Origin: Microbacterium testaceum
GTDB lineage: Bacteria > Actinomycetota > Actinomycetes > Actinomycetales > Microbacteriaceae
DNA length: 64,000 nt
Assembly: GCF_006539145.1 (NCBI RefSeq)
Contig: NZ_BJML01000006.1
Coordinates: forward strand, 124,001 to 188,000
Reading direction: 5' to 3'
This document shows positions 7,035 to 15,088 of the stretch, piece after piece (position 1 is the first letter of the stretch; each line of letters begins with the position of its first letter). Made by a program: the position numbers and the translations under genes. The notes under the pieces were generated by a model that was not told the DNA's origin, made no database searches, and saw nothing but the letters and a program-made list of their open reading frames with translations.

Positions 7035-8258
7035 TCAGGGAATCTGCCAGTACGCGTTCGCGAGGGCGTACATGTTGTAGATCCACCACCACTGTCCGAG
7101 CAGCGCCACAGCGAGCACCGCGAGCCTCCACCCGCGGGACCGGGGCACCGCCAGAGCCCCCCAGAGCGGCGAGATCGGCACCAGCAGCCGGAAGATACTC
7201 GACTGCGGGAAGAACACCAGCAGCAGGTAGACCAGGTAACTCGCCGACCACAGCCGTACTTCGATGCCGAGGCGCTTCACCTGCGGCGAGAACAGCAACA
7301 GAGCGGCCACGGCCAACACGAGCAGCGCGAGGAACACGTACCCGGTCACGGCGCCCAGCCCCCAGCGGGTGAACCAGAACCCGGCGGCCTGCACGAACCC
7401 GTCGAAGGGGACGAACCCGCCGTTCGAGTCCCCGAGCCAGTTGCGTCGCCAGGCCAGTTCCGTGGCCAGGTACGCGCCCGGGTCGCCGGTGACGAACCCC
7501 GCGATCGCCTGCCACGCGAATCCGACGACGACCGAGAGCCCGCCGAGCGCCACGAGGTGCGCGATGTCGCGTGTCGGCAGCGGATCCGCGCGTCGACGGA
7601 AGAGTCGATGGATGCCATAGAGCCCGAGGAACAGGGCGAAGGCCAGGATGCCGGGACGCGTGAATCCCATCGCCGGCACGAGGAGGTACAGCCAGGCCCA
7701 CTGACGCCGCTGGACGCACCGGAGGGCGAGGAAGAGGAAGAAGAGGAACAGCGCCTCGGCGTAGCCCACCTGGAACAGGGCGGCCAGCGGCCCGCACGCG
7801 AAGAAGATCACGGCCCACATCGCGGCCGACGCGCCGATGCGCTCGCGCAGCAGGGAGTGCAGCACGAGACAGGCGCCGTAGCCCGCGGCCAGCGAGATCG
7901 CGACGGCCCCCGCGCCCCACGACCCGAGCAGGAAGCCCAGTCCGGCCGAGAGATACGAATACAGAGGCATGAACGCCCAGGCGTTCTCGGCGACGTGACC
8001 GCCGGCGGCGATCGGCAGGTCCACCGGGTACCCCGAGACGGCGGCGAACCAGTACCACTGCGCATCCCACCCCAGGGCGAGCTTTTCGAGCGAGGGAGCG
8101 ATTCCGTAGCGCGAGCCCGGGCCCGACAGCGCCGACGCGAGAAGGAAGAAGCCCGTCGTGACCACGCGCGCCGCGGCGTAGACGATGGCGATACGTGCCG
8201 CCACGGGCAGGCGATCCGCCCATCCGACCCGCGTGCGCGTCGTGGCCGCGGTGGTCAC
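7035..8258 (-). CDS. GT-C family membrane mannosyltransferase, PIG-V-like
   Basis: A 407-residue protein with about ten membrane helices. After the first helix it has WDAQWYWFAAVSGYP (64-77), which matches the acidic WDA-x-Y loop of PIG-V/GT-C mannosyltransferases acting on lipid-linked sugars outside the membrane. Further on, GYAEALFLFFLFLAL and MGFTRPGILAF fit the same family. The start overlaps the dapE stop by 4 nt (ATGA), so it is translated with dapE. This linkage is probably incidental to lysine biosynthesis. The donor is probably polyprenyl-phosphate mannose and the acceptor is unknown; both are inferences. Confidence 0.72.
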   Translation of the reverse strand: MTTAATTRTRVGWADRLPVAARIAIVYAAARVVTTGFFLLASALSGPGSRYGIAPSLEKLALGWDAQWYWFAAVSGYPVDLPIAAGGHVAENAWAFMPLYSYLSAGLGFLLGSWGAGAVAISLAAGYGACLVLHSLLRERIGASAAMWAVIFFACGPLAALFQVGYAEALFLFFLFLALRCVQRRQWAWLYLLVPAMGFTRPGILAFALFLGLYGIHRLFRRRADPLPTRDIAHLVALGGLSVVVGFAWQAIAGFVTGDPGAYLATELAWRRNWLGDSNGGFVPFDGFVQAAGFWFTRWGLGAVTGYVFLALLVLAVAALLLFSPQVKRLGIEVRLWSASYLVYLLLVFFPQSSIFRLLVPISPLWGALAVPRSRGWRLAVLAVALLGQWWWIYNMYALANAYWQIP

Positions 8259-9331
8259 GACCCGCTCAGCCAGGCACGCAAGCCGCGCTCGACGGCGTCG
8301 ATCTGCGCGAGCGGCACGCGCTCCTCGTCGTGGTGCGCGAGGTGCGGGTCACCGGGGCCGTAGTTGACGGCCGGGATGCCGAGGGCTGAGAACCGCGCGA
8401 CATCGGTCCAGCCGTACTTGGGTTTCGGCGTGGCGCCCACGGCATCCACGAACTCCTTCGCGAGAGCCGCGTCGAGGCCGGGGCGAGCGCCCTCTGCCAC
8501 GTCGACGATCTCGACGTCGAAACCGGTGAACACGTCGGTGACGACACGGGTCGCGGCTGCGGCGTCACGGCTCGGAGCGAAGCGGTAGTTGACCTCGACG
8601 GCGCAGGCGTCGGGGATGACGTTGCCCGCGACGCCGCCCGAGATGCTCACGGCGTTGAGCCCCTCGCGGTAGACCAGTCCCTCGACCTCGATCTCGCGGG
8701 CGCGGTACTCTGCCAGGCGCGCGAGGATCGGGGCCGCCTTGTGGATCGCGTTTTCACCGATCCACGATCGCGCGCTGTGGGCGCGGACACCTTCGGTGCG
8801 AACGATCGCACGGAGCGTTCCGTTGCAGCCGCCCTCGACCTCGCCGTTGCTGGGCTCGCCCAGGATGGCGAAGTCGCCCTCGAACAGATCCGGGCGGTTG
8901 CGCGACAGCCTGCCGAGGCCGTTCAGGGCGGAGTCGACCTCTTCGTGGTCGTACCACATCCACGTGATGTCGACCGGGGGCTCGGTGAGCTCGGCGGCGA
9001 GCTTGAGCTGCACCGCGACACCGGCTTTCATGTCGACCGTCCCGCGCCCCCAGATCACGTCGACGCCGTCGACAGAGCGGTCCTCCACCGGGAGGTTGCC
9101 GTTGATCGGCACGGTGTCGATGTGCCCGGCGATCACGACGCGACGGTCGCGACCGAGGTTGGTCCGGGCGACGATCGTGTCGCCATCGCGAATGATCTCG
9201 AGGTGGGCGTACGCGGAGACGGCGGCCTCGATGGCATCCGCGAGAGGGGTCTCGTCTCCCGAGACGCTGGGGATGTCGCAAACGGCCCGGGTGAGGGCGG
9301 CCGAGGACTGGGTGAGGTCGAGCGCGGGCAT
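8255..9331 (-). CDS. dapE: succinyl-diaminopimelate desuccinylase
   Basis: A 358-residue M20 metallopeptidase-fold enzyme that hydrolyses N-succinyl-LL-diaminopimelate in the lysine/peptidoglycan pathway. Metal ligands are His70 and Asp100 (GHIDTVP; GRGTVDMKAG), the catalytic and bridging glutamates are in YDHEEVD (E130/E131), and the C-terminal ligand is in LAHHDEERVPL. I chose ATG 9331 (MPALDLTQ) because the longer frame upstream runs into the divergent dapD gene. Only 42 nt separate dapE and dapD, so their promoters face each other. The downstream mannosyltransferase gene overlaps it. Confidence 0.92.
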   Translation of the reverse strand: MPALDLTQSSAALTRAVCDIPSVSGDETPLADAIEAAVSAYAHLEIIRDGDTIVARTNLGRDRRVVIAGHIDTVPINGNLPVEDRSVDGVDVIWGRGTVDMKAGVAVQLKLAAELTEPPVDITWMWYDHEEVDSALNGLGRLSRNRPDLFEGDFAILGEPSNGEVEGGCNGTLRAIVRTEGVRAHSARSWIGENAIHKAAPILARLAEYRAREIEVEGLVYREGLNAVSISGGVAGNVIPDACAVEVNYRFAPSRDAAAATRVVTDVFTGFDVEIVDVAEGARPGLDAALAKEFVDAVGATPKPKYGWTDVARFSALGIPAVNYGPGDPHLAHHDEERVPLAQIDAVERGLRAWLSGS

Positions 9332-9361
9332 GCCCCGATCTTCCCACAGGCAGTGCCCCAG

Positions 9362-9367
9362 TACCCT
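9362..9367 (+). promoter_or_regulatory. -10 element, leaderless dapD promoter
   Basis: TACCCT ends 6 nt before the dapD GTG at 9374. This places the transcription start at the start codon and supports the choice of GTG 9374 over the much longer upstream frame. Confidence 0.6.
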
Positions 9368-9373
9368 GGGACG

Positions 9374-10294
9374 GTGAGCAACGAACGACGCATCAGTGCT
9401 GCCGGCCTCTCGACGCGGACCACCGGGGGCACGGTGCTCGACGCCTGGTTCCCGAACCCTGTCCTGGGCGATTCGACAGACCTGGATGCCGAGAAGGCGG
9501 CGCTCGAATCCTCCGCGGGCCCCGATGAGCGACGCGGTGTCGTCGTCGAGACGGTGGCGCTCACGATCGACGCCGACGAGCCCCCCGCCTCGACCGCGGA
9601 CGCCTACCTGCGTCTGCACGCGCTGTCCCACCTGCTCGTGCGCCCGAACGAGATCAACCTCGACGGGATCTTCGGCCACCTCCCCAACGTCGCCTGGACC
9701 AACGCCGGTCCCGTGCACCCCGACGACGCGGCTCGACTGCTGCCGCAGCTGAAGCGTCACGGCATCGAGCTGCAGGGCCTCGACAAGTTCCCGCGCCTCA
9801 CCGACTACGTGCTCCCCGCGGGCGTGCGCATCGCCGATGCCTCGCGCGTGCGCCTGGGCGCGCACCTCTCCCCCGGTACGACCGTGATGCACGAGGGCTT
9901 CGTCAACTTCAACGCCGGCACGCTCGGTTCGTCGATGATCGAGGGCCGCGTCTCACAGGGCGTCGTCATCGGCGACGGCACCGACATCGGCGGCGGAGCC
10001 TCGATCATGGGTACCCTCTCGGGCGGAGGAACCCACCGTGTCTCGATCGGCGCGCGTACCCTCCTCGGCGCGAACGCGGGCATCGGCATCTCGCTCGGTG
10101 ACGACTGCGTCGTCGAGGCGGGCCTCTACGTGACGGCCGGCACGAAGGTCCGCGTCGGCGACGAGACGGTCAAGGCCGGCGAACTGTCGGGTCGCGACGG
10201 CATCCTGTTCCGCCGCAACTCCCTCACCGGCGCCGTCGAGGCGTCGGCCCGCTCCGGGGTGGGCGTGACGCTGAACGAGGCGCTGCACGCCTGA
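9374..10294 (+). CDS. dapD: tetrahydrodipicolinate N-succinyltransferase
   Basis: A 306-residue enzyme of the actinobacterial DapD type. It transfers succinyl from succinyl-CoA to tetrahydrodipicolinate. The N-terminal half is a helical/mixed domain (LRLHALSHLLVRPNEINLDG). The C-terminal half is a left-handed beta-helix with hexapeptide repeats (VVIGDGTDIGGGASIMGTLSGGG). GTG 9374 follows a -10 hexamer at leaderless spacing. It is divergent from dapE, the next-but-one enzyme of the same pathway, and dapC lies 2.6 kb away, so three of the four succinylase-branch steps are encoded here or nearby. Confidence is high. Confidence 0.94.
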   Translation: MSNERRISAAGLSTRTTGGTVLDAWFPNPVLGDSTDLDAEKAALESSAGPDERRGVVVETVALTIDADEPPASTADAYLRLHALSHLLVRPNEINLDGIFGHLPNVAWTNAGPVHPDDAARLLPQLKRHGIELQGLDKFPRLTDYVLPAGVRIADASRVRLGAHLSPGTTVMHEGFVNFNAGTLGSSMIEGRVSQGVVIGDGTDIGGGASIMGTLSGGGTHRVSIGARTLLGANAGIGISLGDDCVVEAGLYVTAGTKVRVGDETVKAGELSGRDGILFRRNSLTGAVEASARSGVGVTLNEALHA

Positions 10295-10322
10295 GCCGCC
10301 CTCGGCCTCGTCGGGCTGCGGC

Positions 10323-11084
10323 TCAGTCGCGCACCCGTACCGACAGGCAGGTGACGCAGCCCTCGAGCTTCTCGAACTCGCTCACATCCACGGTGACGAC
10401 GTCGAGGCCGCGGAACCGATGCTCTTCGGCCGTCGCCGGGGCATCGGACGACATCAGCACCGTGCTCTCGTCGAGCACCACCACGGCCGTACCGTGCTCT
10501 TCCGGAACGCCCGCGAACACGGGGAACAGCGAAGGATCGTCCACCAGCGGCTCGAACCCGACGACCGTGCCGTCGGGTAGCGCCGTCACGCCCGACTTGA
10601 GGTGCAGGAATTTCGTGACCGGGATCTCGCGCACCTCCCACCCACGGGAGGCGAGCACCTCGCGCAGCTGGCCGATACCCGCTGCGTTCGTCCGCGACGA
10701 CGCCCCGACATACACGGTGCGGCCGACCTTCAAGACGTCGCCCCCGTCGAGAGTCCCGGGCTCGACGATCTCCACGCTTTCGATTCCGGATGCCCGCACC
10801 CCGGCCCGCACGCTCTCGATCTCGCCGCGGCGCGAGGGCGCCCCCGCCCGGCACAGCACGGCGAGCTCGCCGAAGATCACCACGGCGTCCTCGACGAACA
10901 CGCCGTCGGGCTGGTCGTCGGCCGGAACGATCTCGACGATCTCCCACCCGCGCGAGCGGAAGACGTCGACATATCCGTGCCACTGCTCGAGCGCGAGCTC
11001 GGGGTCGACCGGCACGCGATCGAGGTGGGTGAGCTCGCCGTCGGCGAGCTGGGGCGAGGGGCGGCGGACGAACAGGCGCGGCAT
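10323..11084 (-). CDS. ddaH: dimethylargininase-like amidinotransferase
   Basis: A 253-residue pentein-fold enzyme like N,N-dimethylarginine dimethylaminohydrolase, which yields citrulline and dimethylamine. Substrate-binding motifs are visible: DGVFVEDAVV, EPGTLDGGDVLKVG, the catalytic His in KFLHLKSGVT, and the nucleophile Cys246 in the C-terminal GCVTCLS. The protein is cytoplasmic. ATG 11084 has TAGGGT 6 nt upstream, so it is probably leaderless. It is convergent with dapD. Arginine deiminase-like or ornithine-forming activities exist in the same fold, so the exact substrate should be taken as likely rather than certain. Confidence 0.83.
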   Translation of the reverse strand: MPRLFVRRPSPQLADGELTHLDRVPVDPELALEQWHGYVDVFRSRGWEIVEIVPADDQPDGVFVEDAVVIFGELAVLCRAGAPSRRGEIESVRAGVRASGIESVEIVEPGTLDGGDVLKVGRTVYVGASSRTNAAGIGQLREVLASRGWEVREIPVTKFLHLKSGVTALPDGTVVGFEPLVDDPSLFPVFAGVPEEHGTAVVVLDESTVLMSSDAPATAEEHRFRGLDVVTVDVSEFEKLEGCVTCLSVRVRD

Positions 11085-11090
11085 GCCCCG

Positions 11091-11096
11091 ACCCTA
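11091..11096 (-). promoter_or_regulatory. -10 element, leaderless ddaH promoter
   Basis: TAGGGT on the minus strand ends 6 nt before the ddaH ATG. Confidence 0.55.
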
Positions 11097-11145
11097 CTGG
11101 TTGGCGTCCTCGGCGGCGGCCTGGGCACCCGGCATCCGCCCCCCT

Positions 11146-11218
11146 CACGCATAAACGCCGTTCGCGCGCATAAACGCGATCTCCTCGCGTTTTTACGCGC
11201 GAATCGCGTTTATGCGTG
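11146..11218. repeat. 73-bp quadripartite palindromic element
   Basis: The outer arms CACGCATAAACGC (11146-11158) and GCGTTTATGCGTG (11206-11218) are perfect inverted repeats. A second copy GCATAAACGCGAT (11168-11180) is also perfectly inverted against 11203-11215, and CGCGTTTTTACGCGCG lies between. It is an A/T-rich island in GC-rich DNA. It lies upstream of ddaH and downstream of gltA and has the same A-A'-a'-a layout as the element at 5412. Confidence 0.75.
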
Positions 11219-11287
11219 CCCCCGCACCCGCTGCGGGGCACGGCGCGCACGCGCCTCACCGCACCGATCACCGGTCAGCGCGCACGA

Positions 11288-11327
11288 CGAAGCGCCCCGC
11301 CCCTGGCGAGAGGGACGGGGCGCTTCG
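11288..11327 (-). terminator. gltA terminator hairpin
   Basis: CGAAGCGCCCCG (11288-11299) and CGGGGCGCTTCG (11316-11327) form a perfect 12-bp stem just downstream of the gltA stop. Confidence 0.65.
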
Positions 11328-11335
11328 GGTCGGGG

Positions 11336-12631
11336 TCAGACCCCGGGGTAGTTGCGCTCGGCGGCACCCGTGTACAGCTGCTGAGGGCGACCGATCTTGG
11401 TCTGCGGGTCGGTGATCGCCTCGCGCCATTGCGCGAGCCAACCGGGCAGGCGACCGATCGCGAACAGCACCGTGAACATGCGCGTGGGGAAGCCCATCGC
11501 CTTGTAGATCACCCCGGTGTAGAAGTCGACGTTCGGGTAGAGGCGACGCTCCTTGAAGTAGTCGTCCTCGAGGGCGATCTGCTCGAGCTCCTTGGCGAGG
11601 TCGAGCAGCGGGTCGCTGACGCCGAGGGCCTCGAGCACCTCGTCGGCCGACTCCTTCACGAGTTTGGCGCGCGGGTCGTAGTTCTTGTAAACGCGGTGCC
11701 CGAAGCCCATGAGCTTGACGCCCTGCTCCTTGTTCTTCACCCGCTCGACGAAGCGCTCGACGCTCTCGCCGGAGTCGCGGATGCGCGCGAGCATCTGCAG
11801 CACGGCCTCGTTCGCTCCACCGTGCAGGGGGCCTGACAGGGCCTGGATGCCGGCGGAAATGGACGCGAACTGGTTGGCGCCGGTGGAGCCGACGAGGCGA
11901 ACGGTCGAGGTCGAGGCGTTCTGCTCGTGATCCTCGTGCAGCATGAGCAGCAGGTCGAGGGCCTTCGTCATGACGGGGTTGGCCTCGAAGGGCTCGCTGT
12001 GCACGCCGAAGTTCAGCTTGAGGAAGTTGTCGACGAAGCCGAGCGAGTTGTCGGGGTACAGGAAGGCCTGCCCGATGCTCTTCTTGTGCGCGTAGGCCGC
12101 GATCACGGGGAGCTTCGCGAGCATGCGCACCGTGTTGAGCTCGACGTGCTCGGGGTTGTGCGGGTCGGACTCGGACTCGTAGTAGGTCGAGAGTGCGGCC
12201 GTCGCCGCCGACAGCACCGACATGGGGTGAGCCGTCGGGGGAAGAGCCGAGAAGAGGCTCTTGAGGTCTTCGTGCAGCAGCGTGTGACGGCGGATGCGCT
12301 CGTCGAACGAGGCCAGCTCGGATGCCGAGGGCAGCTCGCCGTAGATGAGCAGCCACGCGACCTCAAGGTAGGTGCTGTTCTTCGCCAACTGCTCGATCGG
12401 GTAGCCGCGGTAGCGGAGGATGCCCTGGTCACCGTCGATGTACGTGATGTCGGACTTCGTCGACGCCGTGTTGACGAAACCGTAGTCGAGCGTGGTGTGA
12501 CCGGTCTGCTTCGTCAGCGACGCGATGTCGATGCTCGGAACACCGTCGGTGCCTCGCAGGACCGGGAATTCGGCGGTGGTGCCCCCTACCGTGAGAGTGG
12601 CCTTCTCCTGATGCGTGCCCGCGTCGCTCAC
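11336..12631 (-). CDS. gltA: type II citrate synthase
   Basis: A 431-residue citrate synthase that condenses oxaloacetate and acetyl-CoA at the entry of the TCA cycle. The N-terminal beta-domain of the type II enzyme is present (SIDIASLTKQTGHTTLDYGF, then ITYIDGDQGILRYRGYPIE). Catalytic residues are the His in GPLHGGANE, the His in MGFGHRVYKNYDPR and the Asp in RLYPNVDFYTG. I chose GTG 12631 (VSDAGTHQEK) because a strong AGGAGG lies at 12635-12640. A longer frame from 12727 lacks any ribosome-binding site and adds residues not typical for the family. A hairpin terminator follows. Confidence 0.94.
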   Translation of the reverse strand: MSDAGTHQEKATLTVGGTTAEFPVLRGTDGVPSIDIASLTKQTGHTTLDYGFVNTASTKSDITYIDGDQGILRYRGYPIEQLAKNSTYLEVAWLLIYGELPSASELASFDERIRRHTLLHEDLKSLFSALPPTAHPMSVLSAATAALSTYYESESDPHNPEHVELNTVRMLAKLPVIAAYAHKKSIGQAFLYPDNSLGFVDNFLKLNFGVHSEPFEANPVMTKALDLLLMLHEDHEQNASTSTVRLVGSTGANQFASISAGIQALSGPLHGGANEAVLQMLARIRDSGESVERFVERVKNKEQGVKLMGFGHRVYKNYDPRAKLVKESADEVLEALGVSDPLLDLAKELEQIALEDDYFKERRLYPNVDFYTGVIYKAMGFPTRMFTVLFAIGRLPGWLAQWREAITDPQTKIGRPQQLYTGAAERNYPGV

Positions 12632-12776
12632 CGCGCCTCCTTGCGATTCCTGGTCGCCCGTGTGGTCGAACGCGGGGGTTGCGGCACCCGCGATCTTGTC
12701 GACCGTTGGATGCCACGGGTATGGCATCCGGGTCGGCGGGGCGCGCGGAGGATGACCCCGAACGACCTGCCTTTAC

Positions 12777-12782
12777 AGCCTA
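12777..12782 (-). promoter_or_regulatory. probable -10 element of gltA
   Basis: TAGGCT lies about 145 nt upstream of the gltA GTG on the minus strand. It predicts a long 5' leader, unlike the leaderless genes nearby. The -35 is poor. Confidence 0.4.
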
Positions 12783-12849
12783 GTAGCCACTCCGACGTAC
12801 AGATGACACCGCTAAAGGTCGCCCCCATCGAATGGAGGGAACCTCCTGG

Positions 12850-13953
12850 TCAGGCGCGCAGACGCTCCCCGGCCGCGGCGATGCGCTCGTCGGTCGCGGT
12901 GAGCGAGAAACGCACGTGATGCGGGAAGTGGGTGCCGTAGAAGTGCCCCGGCCCCACCAGGATGCCGAGCTCCGACAGCCGACCCACGCTCTCCCACGCG
13001 TCGCGCCCCTCGGTCGCCCAGAGGTAGAGTCCACCCTCGCTGCGGTCGATCGTGAAGCCGGCCGCCTCCACCGCGGGTTTCAGCACGGCGCGGCGGCGGG
13101 CGTAGCGCTCGCGCTGCTCGACCACGTGCGCGTCGTCGCCGAGGGCCACCGTCATCGCGCGCTGCACGGGAGCGGGAGGCAGGAGGCCGAGGTGCTTGCG
13201 CCCGGTCAGCAGCCGCGAGACGAGCACAGGGTCGCCGGCGAGGAACGCTGCGCGGTACCCGGCGAGGTTCGACTGCTTGCTCAGCGAGTACACCGAGAGC
13301 ACGTCGGTGAGATCCCCGTCGACCACGGTCGGGTCGAGAACGCTCGGCACGGGCTGCGCGTCCCACGGGGCATCCCAGCCCAGCTCGGCGTAGCACTCGT
13401 CGGAGGCGAGGACCGCACCGATCTCGCGCGCTCGGGTCACGGCACCCCGAAGCTCATCGGCCGACAGGACGCGACCGTCGGGGTTGCCCGGCGAGTTGAT
13501 CCACACCAGGCGCGTGTGCGCGGGCCACTCTGAGGGGTCGTCGGATGCCACGGCCTCGGCGCCCACCAGGCGCGCGCCCACCTCGTAGGTGGGGTAGGCG
13601 GCGCGGGGATGGACCACGGCATCGCCCGGGCCGAGCCCCAGCAGCAGCGGCAGCAGAGCGACCAGCTCCTTCGAGCCGACGGTCGGCAGGACGTTGACCG
13701 CGCTCAGGCCCGGGACACGCCGACGACGCTCGTACCACGCGGCAATGGCTTCGCGCAGGGCCGGCGTGCCGGCGGTCTGCGGATAGGCGTGCGCGTCGGT
13801 CGCGTCGGCGAGGGCCTCGGCGATGACGGCGGGAGTCGGATCGACGGGCGAACCGATCGACAGGTCGACGATGCCGTCGGGGTGTCGCCGCGCGCGCTCC
13901 GCGTACGGGGCGACGGCGTCCCACGGGTAGTCGGCGAGGTCGGCGACGCCCAC
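12850..13953 (-). CDS. dapC: succinyldiaminopimelate transaminase
   Basis: A 367-residue fold-type I PLP aminotransferase of the actinobacterial DapC type. It makes N-succinyl-LL-diaminopimelate from the keto acid and glutamate. The substrate-entry segment is LSIGSPVDPTP. The PLP phosphate and ring contacts are in GSKELVALLPLLL, NSPGNPDG and SDECYAELGW, and the Schiff-base Lys is in SLSKQSNLAGYR. The C-terminal Arg contact is in VRFSLTATDERI. The GTG start lies 3 nt after the fdxA stop, so fdxA and dapC form an operon, as in other actinobacteria. Together with dapD and dapE the branch is nearly complete. Confidence 0.91.
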   Translation of the reverse strand: MGVADLADYPWDAVAPYAERARRHPDGIVDLSIGSPVDPTPAVIAEALADATDAHAYPQTAGTPALREAIAAWYERRRRVPGLSAVNVLPTVGSKELVALLPLLLGLGPGDAVVHPRAAYPTYEVGARLVGAEAVASDDPSEWPAHTRLVWINSPGNPDGRVLSADELRGAVTRAREIGAVLASDECYAELGWDAPWDAQPVPSVLDPTVVDGDLTDVLSVYSLSKQSNLAGYRAAFLAGDPVLVSRLLTGRKHLGLLPPAPVQRAMTVALGDDAHVVEQRERYARRRAVLKPAVEAAGFTIDRSEGGLYLWATEGRDAWESVGRLSELGILVGPGHFYGTHFPHHVRFSLTATDERIAAAGERLRA

Positions 13954-13956
13954 GGG

Positions 13957-14277
13957 TCAGTGGCTCTGCGGGGGCAGCGCGGTGATGACGGGGTGGTCCT
14001 TCGCGATCACGCCCACCTTGGCCGCCCCGCCGGGAGAGCCGATGTCGTCGAAGAACTCGACGTTGGCCTTGTAGTAGTCGGACCACTCTTCGGGGAGGTC
14101 GTCCTCGTAGTAGATGGCTTCGACGGGGCATACCGGCTCGCACGCACCGCAGTCGACGCACTCGTCGGGGTGGATGTAGAGCGATCGTTCACCCTCGTAG
14201 ATGCAATCGACGGGACACTCATCGATGCAGGCGCGGTCTTTGACATCGACACACGGGAGGGCGATCACGTAAGTCAC
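13957..14277 (-). CDS. fdxA: 7Fe ferredoxin (3Fe-4S/4Fe-4S)
   Basis: A 106-residue soluble electron carrier. By family knowledge, Cys9, Cys17 and Cys50 hold the 3Fe-4S cluster, and Cys21, Cys40, Cys43 and Cys46 hold the 4Fe-4S cluster, with Cys25 free. The motifs CIDECPVDC and [11 protein letters not shown] are intact. The C-terminal half has the [10 protein letters not shown] segment typical of the actinobacterial FdxA/FdxC group. GTG 14277 follows TAGACT by 6 nt, so the mRNA is probably leaderless. It heads an operon with dapC. Partner oxidoreductases are not encoded in the window. Confidence 0.92.
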   Translation of the reverse strand: MTYVIALPCVDVKDRACIDECPVDCIYEGERSLYIHPDECVDCGACEPVCPVEAIYYEDDLPEEWSDYYKANVEFFDDIGSPGGAAKVGVIAKDHPVITALPPQSH

Positions 14278-14283
14278 CCGCTC

Positions 14284-14289
14284 AGTCTA
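14284..14289 (-). promoter_or_regulatory. -10 element, leaderless fdxA-dapC promoter
   Basis: TAGACT on the minus strand ends 6 nt before the fdxA GTG. Confidence 0.6.
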
Positions 14290-14330
14290 ATCGCGCCGGA
14301 GCGACCGACTCCGCCGACGGGCCCGCGGGC

Positions 14331-14729
14331 TTAGGATTCAGCCGGACGCGCGGGGGCCTGCAGCTTCGAGAAGTCGGGCCAGAAAGCGACGAGCACCATC
14401 AGCGCAGGCCCGACGACCGTCCATACCAGCGGGATCCACTCGGTGCCCGCGGTGGGCGCCGCCACGATCGCGGAGCCGCCCGGGCCCACCTGCGAGAAGA
14501 CGTAGGTCGCGGCGGTGATACCGAGTCCTCCGGCGAGAGCGTTGATGCGGTCGCCGGTGAGGGTGCGCAGCGCGATGAGCAGCGCGGCACTGCCGATCGT
14601 CGCGAGGATCAGACCGACCGGCACCGGGCCGACGAGGAAGGCCTGAGCGACCGTGCCGGCTGCTCCGTAGAAAGCCCCGACGAGCAGAGCCACCACCCAG
14701 CCGACGACGCGAAGAATCGTAGAAGTCAC
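14331..14729 (-). CDS. DUF6113-type small membrane protein
   Basis: A 132-residue integral membrane protein with four predicted helices (about 6-24, 32-53, 65-82 and 97-117) and a short hydrophilic C-terminus. It resembles the actinobacterial DUF6113 group, whose function is unknown. GTG 14729 is preceded by TAGACT at a 6-nt distance, so translation is probably leaderless. It lies between fdxA (same strand) and azlD. I see no catalytic motif. Confidence 0.6.
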   Translation of the reverse strand: MTSTILRVVGWVVALLVGAFYGAAGTVAQAFLVGPVPVGLILATIGSAALLIALRTLTGDRINALAGGLGITAATYVFSQVGPGGSAIVAAPTAGTEWIPLVWTVVGPALMVLVAFWPDFSKLQAPARPAES

Positions 14730-14735
14730 CGCCCG

Positions 14736-14741
14736 AGTCTA
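14736..14741 (-). promoter_or_regulatory. -10 element, leaderless DUF6113 promoter
   Basis: TAGACT on the minus strand ends 6 nt before the GTG at 14729. Confidence 0.55.
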
Positions 14742-14773
14742 GGCGGGACGGCTATGCGCGGAGCCTGAGCGCT

Positions 14774-15088
14774 TCACACCGCCCACCCCCAGAGCCGCAG
14801 CAGCGCGGCGGTGCCTGCCGCGGCGGCCACCACGACGAGGAAGGGCGCACGTGCCCACAGCAACAGGGCGGCGACTCCTACGGCAGGAAGCCGCGCGTCT
14901 ACGACGACCGCGGAGCCTGCTCCGAGGGTCTGCACCATCACGAGCGCCGCGAGAAGAGCGACGGTGAGGAGGTCCGCGATGCGCGCCGGGCGAGGAGCAT
15001 CGAGCCAGTGCGCCGGAAGCAGGTATCCGGTCGCCTTGAGCGCGACGCAGAGAACGGATGCCGCGAGCACGGCGGTCCACAGGGTCAT
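14774..15088 (-). CDS. azlD: branched-chain amino acid exporter small subunit AzlD
   Basis: A 104-residue membrane protein with about four helices, matching the AzlD/BrnE small subunit. Its hallmark is LLTVALLAALVMVQTL near the centre. With AzlC it exports branched-chain amino acids or analogues. ATG 15088 overlaps the azlC stop by 4 nt, so the two subunits are translated together. I chose this start because the longer frame runs through azlC in another phase. Confidence 0.86.
   Translation of the reverse strand: MTLWTAVLAASVLCVALKATGYLLPAHWLDAPRPARIADLLTVALLAALVMVQTLGAGSAVVVDARLPAVGVAALLLWARAPFLVVVAAAAGTAALLRLWGWAV

Noticed and set aside
8741..9373. Upstream extension of the dapD frame across dapE
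   Set aside because: The frame overlaps dapE on the opposite strand, and a leaderless -10 fixes the start at 9374.
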